In this document: one piece after another, positions 46,609 to 57,697 of the stretch | How positions within the stretch are numbered: position 1 is the first letter of the stretch | How the letters are laid out: each line of letters starts with the position of its first letter | Origin: Pseudomonadota bacterium | Lineage (GTDB): Bacteria; Pseudomonadota; Alphaproteobacteria; Micropepsales; Micropepsaceae | Assembly: GCA_018241025.1 (NCBI GenBank) | Contig: JAFEEQ010000016.1 | Span: 1 to 64,000, forward strand | Length of the DNA: 64,000 nucleotides | Direction: 5' to 3' | Position numbers and translations under genes: made by a program | The notes under the pieces: generated by a model | What the model saw: the letters and a program-made list of their open reading frames with translations, nothing else | Told to the model about the DNA's origin: nothing | Database searches by the model: none

Positions 46609-47640
46609 TTACATTCCCGAGCCCTGTATCTGATGCCAGCTGCCTTCGATCGCCTTCACGGCAACCTCGGGAAGCGGGACATAGTCGAGGCCGAGGGCAA
46701 GGCTGTCGCCGTTGGCGTAGGCCCACTTGAAGAACTTCAACACCTCGGCAGTCGCCGCCGGATCGACCGGCTGCTTGTAGACGAGGATGTAGGTCGTCGC
46801 CGAGATCGGCCACGACGCGTCGCCCGGCTGGTCGACGAGGATGATGTAGAAGCCATTGCCGGCGGCGGCGGACCAATCGGCACCGGCGGCGGCGGCCTTG
46901 AAGGCATCCGCGGTCGGCGACACGGTCTTGCCCGCCTTGTTGATCATGCGCACATAGGTCAGGTGGTTCTGCTTGGCATAAGCGTATTCGACATAGCCGA
47001 TCGAACCACCGGTCTGCGCAACGTTGCCGGCGACGCCTTCGTTGCCCTTGGCGCCGATGCCGACGGGCCAGTCGACGGCCGTAGCAGCACCGACATTGGA
47101 CTTCCAGTCGCCGCCGATGCGCGAGAGGAAGGTGGTGAAGATGAAGGTGGTGCCCGATCCGTCCGAGCGATGGACGACCGCGATCGCCTGGCTCGGCAGA
47201 TTGACGCCGGGGTTGAGCTTCTTGATGGCCGGATCGTCCCAGCGCGAGATCTTGCCCTGGTAGATCGCGGCCAGCGTCGCACCGTCGAGCACCATCTGGC
47301 CCGGCGCGATGCCCTTCACGTTGATCACCGGCACGACGCCGCCGATCACGGTGGGGAATTGCGCAAGTCCGGCGGCGTCGAGTTGCGCCTTGGTGAGCGG
47401 GGCATCGGTCGCGCCGAAGGTGACAGTCTTGGCCTTGATCTGGGCGATACCGCCGCCCGAACCGATGGCCTGGTAGTTCAGGCCGACGCCGGATTGTCCC
47501 TTATAGGTCGTCGCCCACTTGGCGTAGACCGGAGCCGGGAATGTAGCGCCGGCGCCCGAGATGTCGGCTGCGATCGCTGCCGAAGCGGCGAGAGCGAGAC
47601 CGGCGAGCGCGCCAGCGATCGTCTTCATGGAAAAGTTCAT
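46609..47640 (-). CDS. pstS: Phosphate-binding periplasmic protein PstS
   Basis: 343-residue phosphate receptor with a Sec signal peptide (cleavage after AAIAA). Ligand-loop motifs: [41 protein letters not shown] and [23 protein letters not shown] precedes the start. It lies 63 bases after the porin gene; pstCAB and phoU are not in the window, so PstS here pairs with a porin rather than its ABC permease. Confidence 0.96.
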   Translation of the reverse strand: MNFSMKTIAGALAGLALAASAAIAADISGAGATFPAPVYAKWATTYKGQSGVGLNYQAIGSGGGIAQIKAKTVTFGATDAPLTKAQLDAAGLAQFPTVIGGVVPVINVKGIAPGQMVLDGATLAAIYQGKISRWDDPAIKKLNPGVNLPSQAIAVVHRSDGSGTTFIFTTFLSRIGGDWKSNVGAATAVDWPVGIGAKGNEGVAGNVAQTGGSIGYVEYAYAKQNHLTYVRMINKAGKTVSPTADAFKAAAAGADWSAAAGNGFYIILVDQPGDASWPISATTYILVYKQPVDPAATAEVLKFFKWAYANGDSLALGLDYVPLPEVAVKAIEGSWHQIQGSGM

Positions 47641-47703
47641 ATCGTCCTCTTTACACTTGGGAAGCTGCGCTTCCCGGGTTGTGCCCCAATCGGAAGCGAA
47701 GGA

Positions 47704-49266
47704 TCAGTTCGCGAACTGCACCCGGACGCCGACGATGTTGATGTCCTGGCGATCGCGGTGCGGCAGGGCGAAGGTGCCCTTGTCGACATGCACGATATTG
47801 TCGTCGAGCATGACGCGCACATTGCGGTTCAGGTACCAGTTGAGCGCGATGGCGACGATGCTTTCGCGGCCACCGAAGACGCCATTCGCGGCGCTTCCGG
47901 TGTTCCAGTTGAGGTTGGTGTCGCTGTAACGCACCGCCAGTTCCCAGGCGCCCCACGAATCGCCATCGAGCGAGAAGGGCCGTGACGGGACCGGAGCCTG
48001 GAAGCCGCCAGTCTCGTTGTTGAGTGCCGAGGTCGTGTAGGACTTCGTCTCGCCCGTAATGATCCACGAGCCTTCGACGTACCAACCCGAAAAGCTCGGA
48101 TGATCTTTCACGATCGGGCTGCCGGCCGCGATCGCACGATCGACCGAGAAGCTGGCGTATTCGCCGCCGAGGAAGAAGTTCTCCCAGTTGCCGCCGAGAT
48201 CGATGGCCCACATGTCGGCCGTCTTGGCATTGATGCCGCCGGTCGAGATCAGGCGGGTGCCGTCGACGCGGATTTCGGGACGGTCCTGGAGGTTGATGTT
48301 CTGGCCGCCGCCGTTCACCGCCGGAGTCGAGCCAGTGTAGAAGACATGCGCACCGCTGGCGCCCAACGAGACGTTGGAGATGCCGTTGGTCCAGAGGCGC
48401 TGCGAGACGCGGCCGAGGAGCTGGCTCTTCTCGTCACCGCCATTGCCGTGGTTCGCGGCCGAACCGGTCTTGTCGCCGGTATACATGACCGTGAGGGCGA
48501 GATTGTCGCCGGCCCAGAGGGTGTCGGTGCGGGCCCAACCGATCTCAATGCCGCGGCGCGAGTCGCCGGCGCCGAAGGCGTCGGCCGCGATGTTGTCGAT
48601 TTCCGGACGCTCCAGGAAGATCAGCGCCGCCGAGGAGGTCGTGCCTTCGAACATGAAGGCCGGCTCGATGATGCCGACATTGATGTGCGTATTGGCGATG
48701 CCGGTGTACGAGATCACGGCCTTGTTCAGCAGCGGATCGCCTTCACCCGAAGCCGGGACGCCGCCGGCATTTGCGCTGCCGCCGTTCGAGCCGCCGAGGT
48801 TCAGACGGAGTTCATAGGAGAAATCCTTGTAAGCCTTGCCTTCGATGCCGAGATAGGCGCGGCGGACGACGGCGCCGCTCGACAGGTCGCGCGGACCCGC
48901 GAAGCCGGCGGGATGCGTCGAGTCCTGCATGAAGTTCGCGAAGTCGCTCTGGAAGCGTGCGCGGATCGACATGGTGAAGCGACCGTCGCCCGACTTGATC
49001 GTCGGACGGCCGTTGTCGAACGACCATGTGACGTCGTTGAAGCTTTGCTCCAAACCCGACAGGCGATTGTGATCGGCGACGCGGCGATCCTGCTCGGCAG
49101 CCAGTTCGGCTTCGAGCGCATCGATGCGCGCGGCGAGTTCGGCGTTGGACGGACCCGACGCGGATGGCGACGGATCGGACGGCGTCGATTTTGCGAAGCC
49201 CGCACCGGTGGACGCGAACAAGGCGACGGCAGCAACCGTCGCCAGCAGATATGTCTTCCCCTTCAT
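47704..49266 (-). CDS. OprP/OprO-like phosphate-selective porin
   Basis: 520-residue outer-membrane protein with signal peptide, a short coiled coil (NAELAARIDALEAELAAEQD) and a long beta-barrel ending in a terminal aromatic-type strand (GVRVQFAN). The barrel order FTMSIRARFQSDFANF...FSYELRLNLGG and a final NLNWNT segment fit the phosphate-selective porin O/P family. AGAGGG precedes the start. Cotranscription with pstS and a Pho box upstream support a role in phosphate uptake. Confidence 0.9.
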   Translation of the reverse strand: MKGKTYLLATVAAVALFASTGAGFAKSTPSDPSPSASGPSNAELAARIDALEAELAAEQDRRVADHNRLSGLEQSFNDVTWSFDNGRPTIKSGDGRFTMSIRARFQSDFANFMQDSTHPAGFAGPRDLSSGAVVRRAYLGIEGKAYKDFSYELRLNLGGSNGGSANAGGVPASGEGDPLLNKAVISYTGIANTHINVGIIEPAFMFEGTTSSAALIFLERPEIDNIAADAFGAGDSRRGIEIGWARTDTLWAGDNLALTVMYTGDKTGSAANHGNGGDEKSQLLGRVSQRLWTNGISNVSLGASGAHVFYTGSTPAVNGGGQNINLQDRPEIRVDGTRLISTGGINAKTADMWAIDLGGNWENFFLGGEYASFSVDRAIAAGSPIVKDHPSFSGWYVEGSWIITGETKSYTTSALNNETGGFQAPVPSRPFSLDGDSWGAWELAVRYSDTNLNWNTGSAANGVFGGRESIVAIALNWYLNRNVRVMLDDNIVHVDKGTFALPHRDRQDINIVGVRVQFAN

Positions 49267-49359
49267 GGAACCCTCTTTGCAAATGGCCTGCGAAGGGTTC
49301 GCCGGAAACGCCGCGCCCTATCGCCGGCGCGATGAATCCCAGTCGGTCACGAAGGACGC

Positions 49360-49388
49360 GTGACACAATCACGAAGCTATTGTGACAG
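49360..49388 (-). promoter_or_regulatory. Probable Pho box
   Basis: On the minus strand CTGTCAC and GTGTCAC (consensus CTGTCAT) are placed 22 bases apart, two turns at the 11-base Pho-box period, with a degenerate middle unit. The site is about 94 bases upstream of the porin start and would bind PhoB under phosphate limitation. Confidence 0.6.
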
Positions 49389-49479
49389 TGTAATCATCCA
49401 ATTGAATCAGATATCTATGAGTTGCCGACGTGCAACTGAGCCTGAAAATGCACGTGATCGACACTCAGGGGAACCGCCA

Positions 49480-51336
49480 TCAGCCCTTGGGATCGAAAAT
49501 CGAGAACAGATCGCGCGCACCAAGCTCCGCATTGCGGCGGCGCTCGAGTTCCTGGTTGTAGCGTCTGAGGGCATAGGCTTCGGTGATATATCCGACAATC
49601 GTGCGGTTCGACGCCGAGGCGAGAACGGGCAGCGACTCGATCTGTGTCTCTTCGAAGCGCTGCAGAGCGACACGGACGTTCTGGCCGGGCAGGAGGAAGT
49701 CGTCACTGTGCCGGGCGATTTCGCCCGCGGTCAGCGAACCAGCCTTGCTGTCCTGCCGGCTGTCGTGGAGCGCTGCGACGTCGATGCCGCCGGCGTAGCG
49801 ACCATCGAGATCGACGACGAGGACGCGCTTGGCGCCCCCCAACGGATATTTCTCGCGCATCTCGGCCAGCGGCATTCCGGACGGTACGACTTTCGGATCG
49901 GTGCGCATGAGCTTGGAAACGGTCAGATCGGCCAGCCATCCGACATCGTGCGCGCTGCGGATACCGATGCCGCGCTGGTGGAAGCGCCAGGTGGAGAAGG
50001 AATAGCCGAAGGTCAGGCGGACAATGGTCGACGCGATCACCACTCCGACCATGACCGCGATGGTCATCGGGAAGTCGCCCGTGCCCTCGAGCACGAGAAA
50101 CACCATCGTGAGCGGCGCACCGATGATCGATGCCGCTACCGATGCCATGCCGACCATCATCAACGCGGCATGCTGTTCGCCGAGGCGCGGGACGAGAAAC
50201 TCGCTGACATCGGCGAAGACCGCGCCGAACAGGCAGCCGAGGAACAGCGACGAGCTGAACATGCCGCCGCGAAACCCGGCACCGATCGAAATCGCCGACG
50301 CAACGAGCTTGCAGATCAGGATGATGAGCAGCGCCTCGAAAGCGACGCTGTGATCGAAGTGGAACTGGATCGCGCCGTGTCCGCTGCCAAGCACCTGCGG
50401 CGCATAGAGGGCGATGGCGGTCAGGAGCACACCGCCGAGCGCGGGCCGCAGCCACTGCGGCAGCGGCAGGCGCTTGAGCGTGCGTTCGGCCCAGGTCGTC
50501 GCCTGCATCGCCAGAATGCCGAAGCCCGCGGAAAAGACGCCGAGCAGCGCAAACAGGAGATAGACGGACTCCTTGAAATGAAAGGCCTGACCGACGACGA
50601 AGACCGGCTCGGGCCGGATCAGGTCGCGCTCGGTCATCACTGCGGCGAGACAGGCGGCTGCGACCGGGGCGAGCGCGCGCACGGTGTAATTTCCGAGGAT
50701 CAACTCGAACGCATAGAACGCGCCCGCAAACGGCGCGTTAAAGGCCGCGGCAATGGCCGCGCCCGCGCCGGAGGCGAGGAAGACGCGCAGATCCGCGCGG
50801 CGGAACTGGATGAACTGGCCGACGCTCGAGAACACGCTGGCGCCGAACTGGCTGTAGCCCGCCTCCATGCCGACCGATGCGCCGGAAGCGTTCGAGACGA
50901 TGGTGGCAAGCACGAGCCGGAGGCTGTCCCCCAGCGACATGCGTCCGCCGTGGAGTGCGTTGGCTTCGATGGGGTCGACTGTCTCAGAAAAGCGGAAACG
51001 GCGCGAAACAAGTGCCGCAAGTCCGATCAGAAGCCCGCCGCAAAGCGGCACGATCAGGATTCGTATCGGATCGGAACCGACGCCCGTGCTGAGCGCCATG
51101 CCGTCCGGCAAGTTGAAGCTGATACGGTGCAGGAAATCGACGAGCTTGTGCATGCCTGCGACAAGTGCGCCGATCAGCGATCCGAGCGCCGCACTGAGCA
51201 CAAGCTGCGCCGGCTCGCTGGAGCGAAGTTCGCGCTGGATGAAGGCACCCACACGACGCGCCAGCCGAAGCGGGAACGCGACGCCGGGCCTCGATGCAAT
51301 GGCGCCATCCGGATTCATGGCTGCTTGTCGCGCCAT
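49480..51336 (-). CDS. ClC-family anion channel/transporter with CBS domains
   Basis: 618-residue protein: about 14-18 membrane helices of the ClC fold up to about residue 450 and a cytosolic pair of CBS domains (VSKLMRTDPKVVPSGMPLAE, LVVDLDGRYAGGI, LPVLASASNRTIVGYITEAY). The filter motif GxEGP is GMEAG here; the gating glutamate is kept but the proline is lost. SGAGAAIAAAFNAPFAGAFY is the conserved central helix. It may exchange chloride or another anion; the ion is uncertain. Confidence 0.9.
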   Translation of the reverse strand: MARQAAMNPDGAIASRPGVAFPLRLARRVGAFIQRELRSSEPAQLVLSAALGSLIGALVAGMHKLVDFLHRISFNLPDGMALSTGVGSDPIRILIVPLCGGLLIGLAALVSRRFRFSETVDPIEANALHGGRMSLGDSLRLVLATIVSNASGASVGMEAGYSQFGASVFSSVGQFIQFRRADLRVFLASGAGAAIAAAFNAPFAGAFYAFELILGNYTVRALAPVAAACLAAVMTERDLIRPEPVFVVGQAFHFKESVYLLFALLGVFSAGFGILAMQATTWAERTLKRLPLPQWLRPALGGVLLTAIALYAPQVLGSGHGAIQFHFDHSVAFEALLIILICKLVASAISIGAGFRGGMFSSSLFLGCLFGAVFADVSEFLVPRLGEQHAALMMVGMASVAASIIGAPLTMVFLVLEGTGDFPMTIAVMVGVVIASTIVRLTFGYSFSTWRFHQRGIGIRSAHDVGWLADLTVSKLMRTDPKVVPSGMPLAEMREKYPLGGAKRVLVVDLDGRYAGGIDVAALHDSRQDSKAGSLTAGEIARHSDDFLLPGQNVRVALQRFEETQIESLPVLASASNRTIVGYITEAYALRRYNQELERRRNAELGARDLFSIFDPKG

Positions 51337-51395
51337 GCAGCTGGCCGGTCAATGTCGGCAAACTTACAGTTTGTTCAATATCGCCATAGCGTTTC

Positions 51396-51887
51396 TCAAT
51401 CCGGCGCGTTCGATGCCAGAGCGCCGTAGCGGCCGCGGAAGAACACCAGCGGCGCACCATGCTCTTGCCGGGCAAAGCGGATGACGCGGCCGATCAGGAT
51501 CGTATGGTCGCCGGCATCGTGGATAGTCTCTGCCTCGCACTCGAAGACCGCGAGCGCATCCTCAAGGGCCGGCGGGCCGAGATCGGTGTCGCGCAAGGCG
51601 ATGCCTTCGAGGCTGTGGCTGCCCTGCTTGGCGAGGCGCGACGACACCTCCTGATGATCGGTGCCGAGGATGCTGACGGTGTAGCAGGTCGCGTTGGTGA
51701 AGACGTGGTGGCGGTCGGATTTCTTGTCCATGCACCAAAGGACGAGCGGCGGGTCGAGCGAGACCGAGGCGAAGGAATTTACCGTGATGCCGAGATGCCG
51801 CTCGGCGCTGGCCTGGGTCGTGATCACGGCTACGCCCGTCGGGAAGCTGCCCAGTGCGGACCGGAAGGCGCGGGTATCGAAGGTCAT
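51396..51887 (-). CDS. Flavin reductase family protein
   Basis: 163-residue FMN-binding split-barrel protein. Motifs: FRSALGSFPTGVAVITT, GITVNSFASVSLDPPLVLWC and a C-terminal FFRGRYGAL. Such enzymes supply reduced flavin to monooxygenases. No partner monooxygenase is adjacent. It lies 59 bases after the ClC gene on the same strand (upstream in transcription). Confidence 0.9.
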   Translation of the reverse strand: MTFDTRAFRSALGSFPTGVAVITTQASAERHLGITVNSFASVSLDPPLVLWCMDKKSDRHHVFTNATCYTVSILGTDHQEVSSRLAKQGSHSLEGIALRDTDLGPPALEDALAVFECEAETIHDAGDHTILIGRVIRFARQEHGAPLVFFRGRYGALASNAPD

Positions 51888-52010
51888 GGCGTTTCACACT
51901 CGGTTAACAGGCGATGGGGCATTCTGCGCCACACGTTAGGCGAGGCATGGGGCGGCGAAAAGACTGCTTCACCCGGCTGACGACGGGTAGTCGGAGCGGG
52001 ATGAACGGCC

Positions 52011-52928
52011 ATGGCTGACGGCGCCATCGTCATCAAGAAGATCAAGAAAGGCGGTCACGGCGGCCATCACGGCGGCGCGTGGAAAGTGGCCTATGCCGAC
52101 TTCGTGACGGCGATGATGGCGTTCTTCCTCCTGATGTGGCTGATCAACACCACGACCCCCGAACAGAAGCGCGGCATTGCCGACTACTTCGCGCCCCAGA
52201 GCATCGCCGAGACCGTCAGCGGTGCCGGCGGCATCCTGGGCGGAAGGGTCATGGGCGAGGACAGCGCCAAGGCAGGCGGCGCGGCTTCCGTTTTCCAGAA
52301 GAACAGTCCGACCTCGCCGGCGACGCCGACCAAGTCGACCGAGACCGGCACCGCGCATGGCGGTGCTACCGATGCCAATGGAGCAGGTTCGGGCGGCGCG
52401 GCCGATGGCAGCGGTACGGCCTCGAATCAGGACGGTGACTTCGCACACGCCGCAGAGGCCATTCACCAGGCGATCCAGGACAATCCCGACATCGCGATGC
52501 TGTCGAAGCAGGTGATGATCGAGAACACGCCGCAGGGCCTGCGAATCCAGCTCGTCGACCAGGATGGCCGCCCGATGTTTCAGCAGGGCACGTCAGAGCT
52601 GATGCCTTACGCCAAGAAGCTACTGGCGGCGATCGGCAATATCGTGGATGGCCTGCCGAACCGGGTGTCGATCAGCGGTCACACCGACTCGAAAGCGTTC
52701 GAAGGCCCGGGCGGGGTGACCAATTGGGAACTTTCGGCGGCCCGTGCCAATGCCGCGCGCGCGCTGCTGGCGTCCGGCGGTTTGTCGCAGGACCGAATCT
52801 ATGAGGTCGCCGGCAAGGCCGGATCGGAGCCGCTGCTGCCCGAGGATCCCAATGCCTCGGCGAATCGGCGGCTGAGCATCGTGCTCCTGCGCGAGGCGCC
52901 GCCGGTGCCGCCGGGTCATGCACTCTAA
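52011..52928 (+). CDS. motB: Flagellar stator protein MotB
   Basis: 305-residue stator subunit. One membrane helix near the N terminus contains the proton-accepting D30 (AYADFVTAMMAFFLLMWLIN). A low-complexity Gly/Ala/Thr linker follows, then an OmpA/MotB peptidoglycan-binding domain (VSISGHTDSKAFEGP, NWELSAARANAARALLASGG, NRRLSIVLL). motA is not adjacent. It implies flagellar motility. Confidence 0.94.
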   Translation: MADGAIVIKKIKKGGHGGHHGGAWKVAYADFVTAMMAFFLLMWLINTTTPEQKRGIADYFAPQSIAETVSGAGGILGGRVMGEDSAKAGGAASVFQKNSPTSPATPTKSTETGTAHGGATDANGAGSGGAADGSGTASNQDGDFAHAAEAIHQAIQDNPDIAMLSKQVMIENTPQGLRIQLVDQDGRPMFQQGTSELMPYAKKLLAAIGNIVDGLPNRVSISGHTDSKAFEGPGGVTNWELSAARANAARALLASGGLSQDRIYEVAGKAGSEPLLPEDPNASANRRLSIVLLREAPPVPPGHAL

Positions 52929-53008
52929 TTCACGATAGAACGCCTTCGGGCTGGCGTCGCCCGCGTGAGTTTTGTCATAGTCGAGTCTCAAGGGCTCCGG
53001 ATCGACAC

Positions 53009-53740
53009 GTGACCGATCAGCACAACGCACGCGTACCGCAATTCTTCCTGACACCGGGCGGCCCCTGCCCTTACCTGCCCGGACGCGTGGAGCGGAAGGT
53101 CTTTGCCCGGCTATCGGGAACCTATGCCCAGCCGCTGAGTGAGGCTCTCACCCATTCCGGATTTCGCCGCAGCCAGGCAATTGCGTATCGCCCGGCCTGC
53201 GAAGGCTGCAACGCCTGTGTCTCGGTACGCATCCTCGCCGACGCATTCGAGCCGTCGCGGAATTTCCGCCGCGTGCTCCAGCGCAACGACGACCTGATCC
53301 GCTCCGAAGTCGTGCCCGAGGCGACGCGCGAGCAGTTTGCGCTGCTGCGCACCTATCTCGATGCGCGCCATGCCGGCGGCGGCATGTCGGATATGGGTCT
53401 GTTCGACTATGTCGCGATGGTCGAGGAAACGCCGGTCGATACGCAGATCGTCGAATACCGCCGCGCGGGCGCGGACGGGCGACCGGGCGCGCTGATCGCC
53501 TGCGCACTGACCGATGTGCTGCGCGACGGCGTCTCGATGGTCTACAGCTTCTTCCATCCCGGCGAGGATGCGCGCAGCCTCGGTACCTACATGATCCTGG
53601 ATCATATCGGCGATGCGAAGAGCCGGAACATGCCGCATGTCTATCTCGGCTACTGGGTCGAAGGCAGCGACAAGATGGCCTATAAGACGCGCTTCCGGCC
53701 GATGGAGGCCCTCACGCGCGACGGATGGCAGCAGCTATGA
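53009..53740 (+). CDS. bpt: Aspartate/glutamate leucyltransferase (Bpt)
   Basis: 243-residue leucyl-tRNA-protein transferase that adds leucine to N-terminal Asp/Glu, feeding proteins to ClpSAP. N-terminal CPYLPGRVERKVFARL and CEGCNACVSVRI (ATE-type domain), and C-terminal SMVYSFFHPGE, YMILDHIGDAK and YLGYWVEGSDKMAYKTRFRP. The start is GTG. The next gene starts in its stop (ATGA). Confidence 0.95.
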   Translation: MTDQHNARVPQFFLTPGGPCPYLPGRVERKVFARLSGTYAQPLSEALTHSGFRRSQAIAYRPACEGCNACVSVRILADAFEPSRNFRRVLQRNDDLIRSEVVPEATREQFALLRTYLDARHAGGGMSDMGLFDYVAMVEETPVDTQIVEYRRAGADGRPGALIACALTDVLRDGVSMVYSFFHPGEDARSLGTYMILDHIGDAKSRNMPHVYLGYWVEGSDKMAYKTRFRPMEALTRDGWQQL

Positions 53741-54063
53741 AAAGCTGGATCGCAGGTGCGGCGCTTCTTCTTGCCATTCCGGCGGCGAATGCCGGACCGC
53801 AACCGACGGCGCGACAGTTCATGGATGCACACTGCAAGTCGCTGACCGACGCGTGCACGGGACCGATCATCCAGGCGCTCAATGACGCCGCGAAGGCCGG
53901 CAAGATCAGCGCAAAATGCGATGCGGGCCGGCCGCCCAAACCGCCAATGGCGCTCGACATCGCACTGTGGTGGGTTGGCCATCATGACTACGACAACAAG
54001 CCGATGCCTGAGGCCGCAATTGAAACAGCCGAGAAACTCTGGCCGTGCAGCCGCGCAGGCTAA
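53737..54063 (+). CDS. Small secreted Cys-containing protein (Rap1a/Tai-like)
   Basis: 108-residue protein with a signal peptide (WIAGAALLLAIPAANA) and four cysteines in the mature part (HCKSLTDACTG, AKCDAG, LWPC at the end). The spacing and the final ALxxxxPC-like WPC resemble the Rap1a/Tai immunity-like fold, though no toxin gene is nearby. The start overlaps the bpt stop, so it is translationally coupled to it. Function not known. Confidence 0.75.
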   Translation: MKSWIAGAALLLAIPAANAGPQPTARQFMDAHCKSLTDACTGPIIQALNDAAKAGKISAKCDAGRPPKPPMALDIALWWVGHHDYDNKPMPEAAIETAEKLWPCSRAG

Positions 54064-54073
54064 CGAGTCCGAT

Positions 54074-54526
54074 CTAGCGGCGGCGTATCGGAACCCGCCG
54101 TAAAATGGGCACAGACGGCATAAGCACAGCCACGATTGCCTCTTCGATGTTCATAGAGATGCGCCGGGCGTTTTCCGAAACGGTGCTCGCCGATCTCTGC
54201 AGGCTGCGTGAAGCACGACCGAGGCGCGGGGATTCGAGGAGTCGCTCGAGCGCATGAATCAGTGCTTCGAACAGGCTCCTCCCCGGCGACGACCTGTCGT
54301 CCAGGGCACGCCGGGCCGCCGCGAGCAGGATCGCATCCTTGTCCGGGAAATACTGGTAGAGCGTGCCGATCGAAACGCCTGCGCGCTCGGCGATGGCGTT
54401 GGTGTTCAGCGCATCGGCACCGTTGCGTGCGATAAGCTGAAGCGCCGCTTCCAGAATTGAGTCATGCGTTGCGCGGGCACGAGCCTGCCGTGGTTTACGG
54501 CGTTGACGGAACTGGTTTTCTTCCAT
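54074..54526 (-). CDS. Short TetR-family regulator
   Basis: 150-residue protein with a typical TetR helix-turn-helix (RATHDSILEAALQLIARNGA, NTNAIAERAGVSIGTLYQYF). The ligand-binding part is only about 90 residues, short for the family (usually 120-150), and the end is rich in Arg, suggesting truncation. AAGGA precedes the ATG at 54526. It is divergent from a methyltransferase gene across a 51-base gap, a typical regulator-target arrangement. Confidence 0.82.
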   Translation of the reverse strand: MEENQFRQRRKPRQARARATHDSILEAALQLIARNGADALNTNAIAERAGVSIGTLYQYFPDKDAILLAAARRALDDRSSPGRSLFEALIHALERLLESPRLGRASRSLQRSASTVSENARRISMNIEEAIVAVLMPSVPILRRVPIRRR

Positions 54527-54577
54527 CGCGGCATCCTTCCGTAAAGCGAGTACCGTCACTCAGACTAGCGGCCTAGC

Positions 54578-55393
54578 ATGAGACGTCAACTTCGATGGAT
54601 GTCCCTGATGCGCGATGAAGCCTGGCATGGCCGCATGACCGGAAACGCCTTCGACGACGAAGATGTAGTGCGCTGCTACGTTTGCCGGCCGCCCTATGCG
54701 CCCGATTTGTTTACGTGTCTGGCCGAGATGGTGCCGGAACCGCGATGCCTCGTCGATCTCGGTTGCGGTCCCGGAAAGGTCACCTTGGGGCTCGCGGACA
54801 AATTCACGGAGGTGCTGGCGATCGATCCGTCTGGTCCGATGATAGCCGAAGCGCGCCGACACAATCGCCAGCCGAACATCCGCTGGACAGTGGGACGTGC
54901 CGAGGACGTCGACTTGCCGGAACATATCGACCTCGTAACCGCGGGAGCGGCGATCCACTGGATGAGCCACGAACAGTTGTTTCCGAGGCTTGCGGGGCGG
55001 GCCGCGCTGTTCGGCGCAATCAACAGCAAGCGAGGCTCAGATCCGGCCTGGGTCGAGGACCAGCGTGCCTTCATGCGTGATTGGCTCTCGCGCATCGACC
55101 AGATCTACGACGAGACGGCGTTCGCCGCAAAGGGGCGACAGTATGAACGCTGGATCGACCTGGATGGGCGCGCTGAATTCCCGATGTGGTTTCGACAGAG
55201 CATCGACGACTACGTCACGGCGATGCACGCGACCGCCACGTTCAGTCGCAACCGCATGGGCACTGAACTCTCCGGAGAGTTCGACAAGGAGTTCACGGCG
55301 GCTCTCGAGCCGTTTGCCTCTGACGGGATGCTGGCGTTCGAGGTCGTGTCGGAGCTTACCTGGGGCGTGCCGCGCGCAACGCCGACGGCCTAG
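54578..55393 (+). CDS. SAM-dependent class I methyltransferase
   Basis: 271-residue methyltransferase. SAM motif I is VDLGCGPGKVTLGLA near residue 60, followed by an acidic end of strand 2 (AIDPSGPMI) and motif II-like AEDVDLPEHIDLV and TAGAAIHWM. The substrate is unknown; the layout resembles UbiE/methyltransferase-11 proteins. Its start may be 54578 or the ATG at 54611. Its stop overlaps that of the convergent GNAT gene by four bases. Confidence 0.88.
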   Translation: MRRQLRWMSLMRDEAWHGRMTGNAFDDEDVVRCYVCRPPYAPDLFTCLAEMVPEPRCLVDLGCGPGKVTLGLADKFTEVLAIDPSGPMIAEARRHNRQPNIRWTVGRAEDVDLPEHIDLVTAGAAIHWMSHEQLFPRLAGRAALFGAINSKRGSDPAWVEDQRAFMRDWLSRIDQIYDETAFAAKGRQYERWIDLDGRAEFPMWFRQSIDDYVTAMHATATFSRNRMGTELSGEFDKEFTAALEPFASDGMLAFEVVSELTWGVPRATPTA

Positions 55394-55883
55394 TCGCTCG
55401 CCGCGACCCGGCGGTGCATCGACAGCTCGTCATGATCGGCGCCATCGACGCGGATCGAGGCCGGAATGCGGCCGACCACTTCGAATCCGTGACGTTTGTA
55501 GAGACGTATCGCACCCTCGTTTGAAGCGGTGACGGTCAGCGAGACATGCTCGACCTGGCGCGCAGCTTCTTCGATCGCGGCCGTCATCAATGCATCGGCG
55601 ACGCCCCGTCCACGCCAGGCTGGACGAACATAAAAAGAGCCGATCGAACCCTGGTGACGATGCTTCTTCTGCGTTTCGGCCGAAAAACTGATGATCCCGA
55701 CCAGCTCGACATCGACGAAGGCCCCGAAGCCGCCGCCGCGCTCGATCCATTTGGTCCAGCGTTCGAGCGGATAAGATGCCTCATCGTCCGCGTCAGAGCC
55801 GAAGTTTTCCGGATGATTGCGCAAGCCTTCGAGACGGACAGTGCGGAACGCGTCGACATCCGCCGGTTCGAGACGGCGAACGA

Positions 55884-55887
<4 letters not shown>
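55390..55887 (-). CDS. GNAT N-acetyltransferase
   Basis: 165-residue acetyltransferase. The acetyl-CoA loop is VRPAWRGRGVADALM with RGRGVA; ASNEGAIRLYKRHGFEVVG is the C-terminal signature. The start is a GTG overlapping the metG stop (GTGA), so a larger merged frame is rejected. Substrate unknown. Confidence 0.88.
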
Positions 55888-57602
<1,715 letters not shown>

Positions 57603-57697
57603 GGACCGGTTCATTTGAGGGGCGCGCAGATTAACTTCTGCGCCGAATCCGTCCACCCTTAAGCAGGTCCGGGCAGCATTGCAAAGGGAGGGCGCCA

